A DNA stretch of 64,000 nt from Marinifilum flexuosum (GTDB taxonomy: Bacteria; Bacteroidota; Bacteroidia; Bacteroidales; Marinifilaceae). The notes beneath the pieces are model-generated. The model was not told where the DNA came from. It worked only from the letters and a program-made list of their open reading frames with translations, and made no database searches. The first letter of the stretch is position 1; the number at the start of each line of letters is the position of its first letter. Below are positions 9,120 to 18,500 of the stretch, one piece after another. The translations under genes and the position numbers were made by a program. The stretch spans positions 1,728,490 through 1,792,489 of the forward strand of contig NZ_RAPQ01000008.1 of the NCBI RefSeq assembly GCF_003610555.1, in the 5' to 3' direction.

Positions 9120-10376
9120 ATGAAAAACTTAAGCTTGCTAATTATTGGATTATTATTGTTCCAATTTTGTAATTCACAAAACATTAAAAAAATAGACTGG
9201 GATTGTGACATCGATTCTCTTGCAAAAGAACTATCCGAGAAGCATTACAACTTTTTCACCGAAAAGAGTAAAGATGATTACTACAAAGCTCTCAATCAGG
9301 TAAAAACAAATAAAGATAAGCTTGATGATTTTGGAATTGCATTAAACTTACAACAGGTAATCGCAAGTTTTGGAGATTCGCATACAAGAATCAATTATGG
9401 TGAAATTATAGACAAAGAACAAGTATTGCCATTGCATTTGTATTGGTTTAAGGAAGGACTTTTTGTAATGCACACCACGCAAGAAAACAGAGAAATCCTG
9501 GGGCATCAAATACTATCTGTAAATGGAACATCGGTGAAAACCATTCAGGATAGTTTAAGTACATTAATTACTGTTGACAATCAGGCAATGGTAAAGTTTT
9601 TGGTTCCAAAGCTTTTTCCTTTGATTCAGGTTTTAAACTACTTCGGATTTGTAGAAGGACAAAAGGTAGAACTTGAACTTAAAGATCTAGAGGGGAATAC
9701 GAAAAAGTACATTATGAAACCTGCCATGATGAATAGGCAGAACAGAAAAATGTTCCTGCCTGACTCATTGCCATTTTGTTTCAAAAATGAGAGAGCCTTT
9801 TTTGTAGATAACTATCAAGCCAACAACAATATTTATTATCTGCAGTACAATAAGTGCTGGAGCAAAGAGCTTGAATTAAAGTATAGAAATGGTAAAAATG
9901 CCAATAAGCTACCATCATTTAAAGAATTTGAAGACAAAGTATTTGAAACATTACAAACCAAAACAATACAGAAGATTGTATTTGATCTAAGGTTTAATGG
10001 AGGAGGAAGCTCTTCACAAGGAACATATTTTATCGAGAAACTTGCCAAGTTCTTAGATAAAAATCCTGAAATAAACCTATATGTGGTTTTGGGTAGAACG
10101 ACCTTTTCTTCAGCAATTTTGAATGCAATGGATTGTAAACGATTAACAAATGCAACTTTTGTAGGGGAAGAGACAGGAGGAAAACCAAATCATTTTGGAG
10201 AAGTGAAGAGTTTTCGACTTCCCAATTCTAAACTGAGAGTGAATTACTCTAGTAAATATTTTAAGAGATCAGATGAAGATGTAAAAACTCTTGCTCCCGA
10301 TTATTATATGGAGCCAAGTTTTAAAGATTTTAAAAATGGTCTTGATCCTGTTATGGAATGGATAAAGAAGCAATAA
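9120..10376 (+). CDS. secreted S41-type peptidase-like protein
   Basis: A protein of 418 residues with an N-terminal signal peptide (residues 1-20; Cys17 could instead be lipid-modified). A PDZ-like segment (GHQILSVNGTSVKT, about 137-150) precedes an S41/tail-specific protease core: FDLRFNGGGSSS, then LGRTTFSSAI with the likely nucleophilic Ser, then GEETGGKPNHFGE. S41 enzymes cleave near protein C-termini in the periplasm. The catalytic base is not obvious, so proteolytic activity is inferred from the fold. It stands alone between terminators and repeats and has no clear link to the sugar genes. Confidence 0.72.
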   Translation: MKNLSLLIIGLLLFQFCNSQNIKKIDWDCDIDSLAKELSEKHYNFFTEKSKDDYYKALNQVKTNKDKLDDFGIALNLQQVIASFGDSHTRINYGEIIDKEQVLPLHLYWFKEGLFVMHTTQENREILGHQILSVNGTSVKTIQDSLSTLITVDNQAMVKFLVPKLFPLIQVLNYFGFVEGQKVELELKDLEGNTKKYIMKPAMMNRQNRKMFLPDSLPFCFKNERAFFVDNYQANNNIYYLQYNKCWSKELELKYRNGKNANKLPSFKEFEDKVFETLQTKTIQKIVFDLRFNGGGSSSQGTYFIEKLAKFLDKNPEINLYVVLGRTTFSSAILNAMDCKRLTNATFVGEETGGKPNHFGEVKSFRLPNSKLRVNYSSKYFKRSDEDVKTLAPDYYMEPSFKDFKNGLDPVMEWIKKQ

Positions 10377-10380
10377 TAGC

Positions 10381-10450
10381 TAATGATTGCAATTTCTGCT
10401 AAAGCAGAGTACGAGCTGTCAGTCGGGAACTGATAAAACAAAGAAATAAA
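10381..10450. repeat. intergenic repeat, partial copy A (right half)
   Basis: It shares with copy B the blocks TTCTGCTAAAGCAGAGT, CGAGCT and GGGA/AACTGATAAAACAAAGAA. It starts four bases after the S41 stop. Only the right half of the unit is present. Confidence 0.65.
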
Positions 10451-10559
10451 AGAAAAATAAACACAACTTTATTAAGCTAACAAACAAGTTATGCTGCATG
10501 GAGGGAACAACTTCTAAAAACATAACTTGAGAGCTAATGGAAAAATATCAATCTAGCTA

Positions 10560-11198
10560 ATGACAACAAACTTTACACTTCGAGATTTTCTAGTCTATTT
10601 CTCTTCAGGAGCTTTTCTAATAATAATCTTGGATTTAATTTTCTTCGAATCAATTTTGAATATCACTGAAGATTTCTTTTCGAAACATACTTTTATTAAG
10701 GAATTTGCTGGACTTCTAATAATCTTTGTTATTCCACTGATTTATATACTCGGACACATACTTCACGGACTAGGTTTCCTATCTCTGAAAATATATATAG
10801 CATTTCACTCCAAACTAACAAAATGGAATATTAGAAAGTATTGGTTTTTTGAATTTATTAGAAAAATAGTTCACTTCTTTATGTATAAGAATAAAGTTGT
10901 AAATTCTGTGTTGCTTGAGAATATGACTAATCAGACATGGAATAGTGTTGAGCAATTTTGGGAATCTTGTGCTGAATTACAGGTTAAGGACAACTTTGGA
11001 CCAGCAAATTATTGGTATACATTAAATGATTTGTTTAAGGGATTATATACAACAACATTTTTGGGAACAATTATCTGCTTGTTTGTTGATAAATGGATTC
11101 TTTGTTTGATTTTTTTGGGGTTAATGTTTATTTGTCATTTTCGAGCCATTCAGTTTGCAGATTGTTTTGTTTTGACAGTGAAAAGGTTAAGTAAGTAA
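10560..11198 (+). CDS. hypothetical integral membrane protein
   Basis: I do not recognise this 212-residue protein. At least three hydrophobic stretches can be seen: about residues 11-30, 46-70 and, near the end, about 156-195 as one or two segments. A charged, aromatic middle part lies between them. It has no signal-peptide-like cleavage site, so it is probably an inner-membrane protein. It is flanked by copies of the dispersed repeat on both sides and is more AT-rich than the sugar genes, consistent with accessory DNA. Confidence 0.55.
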   Translation: MTTNFTLRDFLVYFSSGAFLIIILDLIFFESILNITEDFFSKHTFIKEFAGLLIIFVIPLIYILGHILHGLGFLSLKIYIAFHSKLTKWNIRKYWFFEFIRKIVHFFMYKNKVVNSVLLENMTNQTWNSVEQFWESCAELQVKDNFGPANYWYTLNDLFKGLYTTTFLGTIICLFVDKWILCLIFLGLMFICHFRAIQFADCFVLTVKRLSK

Positions 11199-11220
11199 GT
11201 AATAAACTAAGACAGTACAA

Positions 11221-11384
11221 CCCTAGCAGACGAGAGTTTGTAGCTCGTATCTTGCGAATGCAATAAGAATGCAAATACATTAATAAAATCCTTGAAAACG
11301 GCAATTAATTATAAATTCTGCTAAAGCAGAGTGCGAGCTACAAGCTCGCACTAGCGGGAGTGAACTGATAAAACAAAGAAGTAA
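11221..11384. repeat. intergenic repeat, full copy B
   Basis: A unit of about 164 bp. Its left end carries GAGTTTGTAGCTCGTATC. Its right part carries the palindrome GCGAGCTACAAGCTCGC (11334-11350), so both ends contain related, oppositely oriented palindromic sequence, as in a MITE-like element. It fills the space between the membrane-protein and lipoprotein genes and ends one base before the lipoprotein start. Confidence 0.75.
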
Positions 11385-11385
11385 A

Positions 11386-11952
11386 ATGAAATTTATACAA
11401 GTAATATTGATTTTCTATTTGGGACTTATAATGTTCGGTTGTAATCTGCCTGAAAATAAAAAGACGACAAAAAAACATCTTGAAATATTAGAGCAATATT
11501 ACAGAACTAATGATACTTATTTTCTTGAGATTCCAGCAGGTTGGGATACAGTTTATAATGTAGGTTCAATTACTTTTACAAATCCGGGATTTAAAGAACT
11601 TAATGGTTCTGAATCTTCATTTGGAATGTTTATCAGTAAGTCAATTCATTTTTCAGGAGATTCTCTGACTTTTGAAGTAAATGACTATATAAGTGGTAAG
11701 AAGAATGTATGTCAAATTGATCCAGACTATGCAGCAGCTCCGACATATGAAAGATTATCAGTATGGTATCATTACAAAGGTCAGAATGTTTACATTAATA
11801 ATAGTAATGATACCAAGTATTATCCTGATTTAAAATGGAGTAACCATATAGAGTGTACAGGTGAAAAGGTATATGATAATTTGCAAACCGTTGAAGGAGT
11901 TGTTAAGGTTTTAAATGACTGGGGTATACCCCTAGCTGGCGCGAGCTTGTAG
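11386..11952 (+). CDS. hypothetical small lipoprotein
   Basis: A 188-residue protein with a lipoprotein signal (lipobox MFGC, Cys19). The body is mostly beta-like and gives no recognisable family. The last six or seven residues (PLAGASL) and the stop codon are encoded inside repeat copy C, which begins near 11929. The native C-terminus has therefore probably been replaced or shortened by insertion of the repeat. The start codon sits immediately after copy B, so its upstream control region is also repeat DNA. Confidence 0.6.
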   Translation: MKFIQVILIFYLGLIMFGCNLPENKKTTKKHLEILEQYYRTNDTYFLEIPAGWDTVYNVGSITFTNPGFKELNGSESSFGMFISKSIHFSGDSLTFEVNDYISGKKNVCQIDPDYAAAPTYERLSVWYHYKGQNVYINNSNDTKYYPDLKWSNHIECTGEKVYDNLQTVEGVVKVLNDWGIPLAGASL

Positions 11953-12057
11953 CTCGTGTCTTGCAAATGCAATAACATACAAATACAGTATTAAAAATTA
12001 CAAAGGCGGCAATTGATTGCAATTTCTGCTAAATCAGAGTACGAGCTCCCACTATCA
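11929..12057. repeat. intergenic repeat, copy C
   Basis: It matches copy B over CCCTAGC, the GAGCTTGTAGCTCGTGTC block, TTGCAAATGCAATAA, GGCAATTGATT and TTCTGCTAAATCAGAGTACGA. It then diverges before the final palindrome. Its left end overlaps the 3' end of the preceding lipoprotein gene. Confidence 0.72.
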
Positions 12058-12097
12058 GGCTATTTCAGCTAGCTAAAGAATCCACAACAAAAAACAC

Positions 12098-12234
12098 TCA
12101 AGCTGCTTGAGTCGCCTGCCCAAGAGGTTTGGGTCGTACTGCCCAAGTTGCTTGACTCGCCTGCCCAAGTTGTTTGATTCGTACTGCCCAAGGTGTTTGG
12201 GTAGTACTGCCCAAGAAGTTTGGGTAAGTTTAGC
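12098..12234. repeat. six-copy 22-24 bp tandem repeat
   Basis: Six adjoining units start at 12098, 12120, 12143, 12165, 12188 and 12211. The consensus is close to CCAAGnTGTTTGGGTCGTAC plus TGC. Each unit contains a small inverted pair (CCCAAG/CTTGGG type). Units alternate between ...TCGCCTGC and ...TCGTACTGC endings in the first four. There are no spacers of independent sequence, so it is not a CRISPR. Confidence 0.85.
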
Positions 12235-12246
12235 TTGCAGTAAAAA

Positions 12247-12279
12247 AGAATGCCCGGTGCATACCAGGCATTCTAAAAA
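12247..12279 (-). terminator. terminator of the - strand DUF4469-like gene
   Basis: Read on the - strand, AGAATGCC-type arms (12247-12254 with 12267-12274) form an interrupted stem, followed by a run of T. It lies just after the stop of the - strand gene. Confidence 0.75.
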
Positions 12280-12295
12280 GTTGAATTGAGAAGAA

Positions 12296-12994
12296 CTACT
12301 TCGCACTCAAATCATTCGATAATCTTGCTTTTTTCAAAACTTTCGAATGGTGAAGAATAGTTCTTACTTCCAACTGAAACTTTCCGCTTGTTAATTCATC
12401 AGGAACAAAAAACATCAATTCAGATGGTTTGTTTTTAATGAAATCACTTGCTCTGGTTTCGCTCTCGTCAGCAGCAATAAAGAATACACCCTGATTGGTA
12501 TCTTCTTCGTCGAACTTCAGAAATGAACCTTGAATGGATGCCATCTGTCCAGGAGTGAAGGATTCGTTCACAGCTTTGCCTTTTAAATCCACGAATTTCT
12601 CAATCACAGGTTCAGCAGTGCTTATTGCAACCTTCTTCAACTCAATTTTAGAGATGATTTCCTGTAATCTAGGCCCCGGGCTGATGTTCAGCTTAATGCT
12701 GTGGCGAGAAGGATCGAAAGAATCATTCTCATCCTTAAAAACTCCGGAAATGCTTGGACTAATCCTAAACAGATCAGTGGAAACAATATTTCCTTCCTTC
12801 ACTTCCTCCACAACGGCATATTCAAATTCTTCAATAACCGATAAGCCTTCGGCTTTGGTTACAGTAGAACCTTTGCCCATCATGCGTTCCATGATTTTTT
12901 TAGCATTGGAAGTTGTACATTCTGTAACAACCGCCAGGTAATCACCCGGGTCTTCGGTCAGATGATTCAAACCTAATCCATAACGTACTGTCAT
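12296..12994 (-). CDS. HU-like DNA-binding / DUF4469-type protein
   Basis: About 232 residues. The N-terminal half has the pattern common to Bacteroidota HU-related proteins (start MTVRYGL, then LT..PGDYLAVV, then GLSVIEEFEYAVVEEVKEGNIV and the ISPSISG turn). The C-terminal half resembles the DUF4469 beta domain seen with it in these proteins (GQMASIQGSFLKFD ... GVFFIA). I place the start at ATG 12994, because relatives begin at this MTVRY-like residue. A GTG at 13015 would add seven residues. The role is probably nucleoid or DNA binding; the C-terminal domain function is unknown. It is the only - strand gene among these neighbours and has its own terminator. Confidence 0.72.
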   Translation of the reverse strand: MTVRYGLGLNHLTEDPGDYLAVVTECTTSNAKKIMERMMGKGSTVTKAEGLSVIEEFEYAVVEEVKEGNIVSTDLFRISPSISGVFKDENDSFDPSRHSIKLNISPGPRLQEIISKIELKKVAISTAEPVIEKFVDLKGKAVNESFTPGQMASIQGSFLKFDEEDTNQGVFFIAADESETRASDFIKNKPSELMFFVPDELTSGKFQLEVRTILHHSKVLKKARLSNDLSAK

Positions 12995-13779
12995 GATAAG
13001 ATAAGTTTTTATCACAATTGCTTTTTAAAGTAATTTGTGTTACAATTGCGATGGTTTAAAACTAGAGAATACCCTCGGAACTTTTGTTTGCAGGATCGGC
13101 TCGCCAAAGTTTCACCTGTATTTAAAAGATCCAGGGTATCTCGTTAACTATAAAAGAAAGACATTGTTTGTCTTTTGTTCGAAAAGAACAACCCAAGTTA
13201 AATAAATGTTATGACAATTCCACCTGTCAAATGTGTCAAGTTTTTCAAACTCTGTAAAATTAACTTTATTTAACATTTAAGCTTATTTATTTGTATGGGC
13301 TATGTTTTTCATGCCAGACTAAGAGCCAAATCAGGGAAACTTCGCAATGGTGTTGAATGTAAGGATACCAGGCAAAACTCTCTTCGTTTGTGATGTACAT
13401 AGCTTATGAATGTGTACAGGTGAATATAGCAGGGATGATTTTGCTTCGATTTTGCAGGGTCTACATAATGATAAGAAAGATAGGGAGATAGCGCTAAGTG
13501 ATGAGCTCAAAACCCCCTTGGTCGGCAATAATAAACTCCTCATTATTGTGGATTCAACCACTTTCAAAGCATCAATATTTTCCCGATGCTCAGTTTTTTT
13601 ATCCAATTTGCAGCTACAGTTAAGTGTTAGATTTAGATGCGTTATTTTACTAAAAACAACATGCTGTTATGGCCTAAGTTGGTAGCTGGGCTATAAAATG
13701 AAGTATTGGTGAAAAGGGCAATAAAACAAATATTTATTGTTCTTCTCACTTTTCTTTTAATAGGAAAGATTGTTACATC
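12995..13779. other. gene-poor region between the DUF4469-like gene and a sulfatase
   Basis: About 785 bases. Open frames at 13331-13606 (-) and 13410-13685 (+) overlap each other and resemble no known protein. Part of the region should carry the divergent promoters of the flanking genes. I find no tRNA, strong hairpin or repeat in it. Confidence 0.5.
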
Positions 13780-15291
13780 ATGACAAAGACATTTGGGAAG
13801 AGAGTGAGTAAAGGAATTTATATTGGCCTGTTATTTTGGTTCTTGATTGCTCACATGCCGGGTGCAGGGGCGCAAGGCAAATCATCAAACGCAAAGCCGA
13901 ACTTTATATTTATACTGGTAGATGACCTGGGATGGGCCGATTTGGCCTGCTATGGATCGGATTTTTATGAGACGCCAAACCTCGATAATCTGGCAGCTGA
14001 GGGAGTACGTTTTAGCAATGCCTACGCATCGAGCCCGGTATGTTCTCCAAGCAGGGCAAGCATTTTAACGGGGAAATATCCTGCCCGTCTCGATCTTACC
14101 GATTGGATACCGGGAAGGCAGGCTACACATCGGCCAGGTAAAGGACAAAAGCTAATGTGCCAGGATTTTGCTGAAGAAATGAAACTGGAGGAATACAGCA
14201 TTGCCGAGGCTTTAAAAGATCATGATTACCATACTTTTTTTGCAGGCAAATGGCACATTGGAGAGGATTCGATTTATTGGCCCGAGCACCAGGGCTTCGA
14301 TATGAATAAGGGGGGATGGAAAGCCGGATCGCCCAAAGGAGGATATTTTAGTCCTTATGTAAACCCTCGTTTAAAAAGCGGACCCGATGGGGAATACCTT
14401 ACCGATAGATTAACCAATGAAGCCATCCACTTTTTGAATGAAAGCAAAGAGCAGCCCTTCTTTTTGTATCTGTCCTATTACACGGTTCACAACCCATTGA
14501 ATGCAAAGCCTGAAACCATTGAAAAGTATCGCAAAAAGGCAAGCAAACTAAAAGCACCTCAGAAAGAAAAATTTGTAGACCGATCGGAATGGAAACAGGT
14601 GTTGGGAAAAGGAAATTTTAGAGAGCGAATGGTTCAGGATCATGCGGTTTATGCAGCCATGATTGAGCATATGGATGAGAATGTTGGCAGGCTGCTGCAG
14701 GAAGTAAAGGACTTGAAATTGGATGAGAATACCATAGTAATTTTTACATCGGATAATGGAGGCTTGTCCACATCCGAAGGTTCTCCCACTTCCAATCTGC
14801 CTTTGCGTGCCGGGAAAGGCTGGTTGTACGAGGGCGGCATTCGTGAACCATTGATTATAAAATGGCCGGGAGTGGCCAAGGGGGGAAGTGTGAACCACAG
14901 CCCTGTGATCAATACCGATTTTTATCCAAGCATTTTGGAAATGGCCGGAATTCAAGCAATCCCTCAGCAGCATACCGATGGAGTAAGCCTGGTTTCCATG
15001 CTGAAAGGAGATGAGAAATTTTCTCGCGATGAGCTGTATTGGCACTATCCGCATTACTCGAATCAGGGAGGTCGTCCGGCAGGAGCAGTACGAAAGGGAA
15101 AATACAAGTTGATTGAGTTTTATGAGGATATGCAGGTAGAATTGTATGATCTGGACAATGATATTGGTGAGCAATCAGATTTGTCTGGTAAAAAACCGCA
15201 GCTGGTGAAAGATTTAAGAAAGAAATTAAAGGATTGGCGAAAGTCGGTGAAGGCTAAAATGCCACATCAGAATCCTAATTATCAACCATAG
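13780..15291 (+). CDS. S1 family sulfatase (arylsulfatase A-like)
   Basis: A secreted sulfatase of 503 residues with a signal peptide ending near GAGA (about residue 31). It shows the metal site LVDDLGWADLACYG, the formylglycine motif CSPSR with Cys88, KWHIG with the catalytic Lys/His, and FTSDNGG. The layout matches arylsulfatase A-like S1 enzymes found in polysaccharide loci. It lies ahead of the hybrid regulator and is separated from it by a terminator, so it is probably a separate transcript of the same locus. Cys-type, so it depends on the maturase at 7.6-8.8 kb. Confidence 0.92.
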   Translation: MTKTFGKRVSKGIYIGLLFWFLIAHMPGAGAQGKSSNAKPNFIFILVDDLGWADLACYGSDFYETPNLDNLAAEGVRFSNAYASSPVCSPSRASILTGKYPARLDLTDWIPGRQATHRPGKGQKLMCQDFAEEMKLEEYSIAEALKDHDYHTFFAGKWHIGEDSIYWPEHQGFDMNKGGWKAGSPKGGYFSPYVNPRLKSGPDGEYLTDRLTNEAIHFLNESKEQPFFLYLSYYTVHNPLNAKPETIEKYRKKASKLKAPQKEKFVDRSEWKQVLGKGNFRERMVQDHAVYAAMIEHMDENVGRLLQEVKDLKLDENTIVIFTSDNGGLSTSEGSPTSNLPLRAGKGWLYEGGIREPLIIKWPGVAKGGSVNHSPVINTDFYPSILEMAGIQAIPQQHTDGVSLVSMLKGDEKFSRDELYWHYPHYSNQGGRPAGAVRKGKYKLIEFYEDMQVELYDLDNDIGEQSDLSGKKPQLVKDLRKKLKDWRKSVKAKMPHQNPNYQP

Positions 15292-15380
15292 AGAATATCA
15301 AATGTAAGGGGAAGGATGTTTTGTTTGAAAAAGGATTGCATTTGTTTGAATTTTGGCTCGAAGCCAATAGGTTTGGAAGA

Positions 15381-15417
15381 GGTTGTTTCTTGTTGCGAAG
15401 GAGACAACCACTTTTTT
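15381..15417 (+). terminator. terminator between the sulfatase and the hybrid regulator
   Basis: GGTTGT/ACAACC arms (15381-15386 with 15404-15409), extended by imperfect pairs, are followed by CTTTTTTG. The rest of the 267-base gap (15292-15558) should hold the regulator promoter. Confidence 0.6.
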
Positions 15418-15558
15418 GTTACAGCCAATTTGAAATAAGGATGAATTGTATAAATTGGTATCCTCTGTAAGCTTTGTTATTATTAAAAGTATTAATTTGA
15501 ACCCATAACCAAAATTCTCTTACCCATTGGAGAATACAGACCGAAAATTTGTGAAACT

Positions 15559-18500
15559 ATGAGAGCATTTCTTTTCTTACTATTGTTGTTGATTGCTGAA
15601 CAGCTTCGTTGTGAAAACGAGGTGGTTCGATATTTAACTGTGGAAGATGGGCTAACTCAGAATGAGATTACCGGAATTGTTCACGACTCAAAGGGCTTTA
15701 TGTGGTTTGCCACGCGTGGTGGTTTAAATCGTTACGATGGCTATGAGATCGTACAGTTTAAACCCAGAGTTGGAGATCCCAACAGCATATCAAATCCTTC
15801 TATCGAATGTTTGTATGAAGATTCGAAGGGGAGATTTTGGATAGGAACAAAATCAGGAGGTGTGGACATGTATGATCCCAGCAGTGGGAAATTCAGGCAT
15901 TTTAGAAACGATAGCTTGTCAAAGCCTCAAATTGGGGACAATCGCATTGTTTCCATTTTTGAGCAAAGCAATGGGAACATTTGGTTTGGAGGTTGGACTG
16001 GAGGAATAAGCATCTGGAATTCGCAGACCGATTCAATTCAGTATCATTTTGAGAACCATAAGATTTCGGCCATAAAAAGTGATGATGCAGGGAACATATG
16101 GATAGGAACCAATCGGGGAGTATATCAATATGAGATAGAAGAGGAGAGGTTTGAGAAGCTCAAAATGGGTGCACATAACCGATCGGATATTAATGATCTG
16201 GTAATTGATTCGAAGAGAAATGTACTTTGGATTACTGCCTGGGATAAGGGCTTGATAAGGCACGACTTAAATAGTGGGAAAACGAAGGGATATTTGCCCG
16301 GGGGTGATTCTGAATTGAAGAAAAGGTTCAATCGAAATTCCTATTCCATACTCCTTGATTCCAAGGGAATGGTGCACATGGGAACATGGGGAGGCGGTCT
16401 GTTTTGCTTCGATCCCGATTCGGAACAGTTTAGCAAACAAGTTCTGAAGCCTCAGATGCTTGGTGAGTTGAATACCGATTACGATATTGTTCTTAAGATT
16501 ATAGAGGATAAAACGGGTACCATTTGGGTAGGTACCGATGGTGGAGGGGTATGTCGTTTGAGTGAGCAGCCTCCTTTTCAGGGGATTTCGGTGTACAATG
16601 AAAGAAGAACAGGCATTGAAAATTACCACATGCTGTCCTTGCTGGAAGATAAAAGCGGAAAGCTATGGCTGGGCACCAAAGGGGGTGGACTTTACTTGTC
16701 GAATGACAGGAATAATTTTATAGAGATTAAGCCCAATGATCCTAAGAATGTTGGTCCTGATTACAAGGTGATCAAGTGCATGTGGGAGACTGCAGATGGA
16801 AAAATGTGGATAGGAAGTAATTTTGGTTTGCATGAGATCATAAGCAGAAATGGAAATTACTACTTGTCCAATTACGCCGAAACAGCAAATCTGCAAATCA
16901 GAAAGATCTTATCCATACATGAAAAAGATGGCCTTTTAATGCTGGGAACACAGCAGCAAGGCTTATGGGTTGGAGAAAAACTAAATACCAACGGGGAAAA
17001 TTGGAAGCAGTATTCTACAGGCGTAAACTCTATTCTGCAGAATGAGAGAATTTCTTTTATCCGTACCGATAGTAAGAAGCGCACATGGATTGGAACCTAC
17101 AAGGGAGTTTATTTTTTCGATGAGAAGCCAGGGAATTTTTCAGAGCTGAAGCTGGCAGAGAACAATCAGCTGAGTAGCGATATTATCTTGTGCTGGTGTC
17201 AGTTGGATGAGAAAACTTATTTGTTGGGTACTCCAAGCGGATTGAACCTTCTTGCTGAAGGAAACTCAGGTGAATTTCAGGTAGAGCATTTCTATCAAAA
17301 GGAGGGTTTGCCCGATGACTATATTCACGCAATAGTATCAGATGAAAAGAGGCATTTGTGGATTAGCACCAATAGCGGAATATCCAGGTTTAACCCTGAC
17401 AGCAAATCATTTAGCAATTACGATGTAAGTGATGGTTTGCAAGGGAGGAGTTTTTCAGAGGATTGTGCGTTTAAAAATTCCAGGGGAGAGATCTTTTTCG
17501 GAGGAGCAAGTGGGATCAACTATTTTCATCCGGAAAATATAAAAGACAATACTGTGCTACCCAATCCGGCCATTATTAGTTTGGAAATGCACAACAAAAG
17601 GGTAATGGCAGGCGAGGAGTTGCATGGCAGAAATATTCTCGAAAAAAATATCAGCTATACCGAGGAGTTGGAGTTGACTCACAGGGAAGGTGAGTTCTCA
17701 CTGACTTTTGCTGCCCTGGCATACGATGCACCTGAACGAAATAAATATGCTTATCGTCTTTTAAACTACGACAAAAGATGGAATTACTCAGGAAGCAACA
17801 GAACCGTTACATACAATCAGCTTAGGGCAGGAAAGTATGTGTTTGAAGTAAAGGCATCCAACAATCACAATGTCTGGAATGAGAAACCTGTGCGATTGCA
17901 TATCAAAGTGATACCCGCTCCGTGGAAGTCGTGGTGGGCCATTGTAATCTATATCCTTATCGCTTTGGGACTGGTGGCACTAATCAGGTGGGTAGCGGTT
18001 CGTCAGAGCAGGATGGCTCATCGTCTGGAGATGGAGAGCATGAAGCTCGATCAGGTGAACGAGTTGAATGAAATGAAACTGAGATTCTTCACCAACATTT
18101 CCCACGAATTCCGTACGCCGCTGACACTGATTTTAGCTCCTGTTCAGGAACTGCTAAAGGGAGAGGACCTTCCATCCCTTGGACGAAAAAAGCTAAAGGT
18201 AATCGAACAGAACTCTAAAAAGCTATTGGGGCTGGTAGGGCAATTGCTCGACTTTAGAAAAGCAGAAACCGGTAAGATGAAAATACTGGTTCGCAAACTC
18301 GACCTGATCAAATTCCTAAACCAGGAAATTAAAGCATTTCGATCCTTGGCCGAAAGTAAGAATGTAGAGTTGTCTTTTGAACATGAAGTCAGTCAGCTGA
18401 CCCTTTGGTTCGATCCTGAGAAAATTGGGATTGTTCTGAATAATCTGCTCTCCAATGCCTTCAAGTATGTTTCGGAGGAAGGACATATTGCAGTAAAAGT

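Noticed and set aside
12098-12234. CRISPR-like array
   Set aside because: Units adjoin directly with no unique spacers, and no cas genes are present. It is a simple tandem repeat.
13016-13331. Riboswitch or structured leader upstream of the second sulfatase
   Set aside because: I found no stable long stem or known aptamer core in this AT-rich stretch.
13331-13685. Small genes in the gap before the second sulfatase
   Set aside because: Two frames on opposite strands overlap. They have no ribosome-site or family features and look like chance openings.
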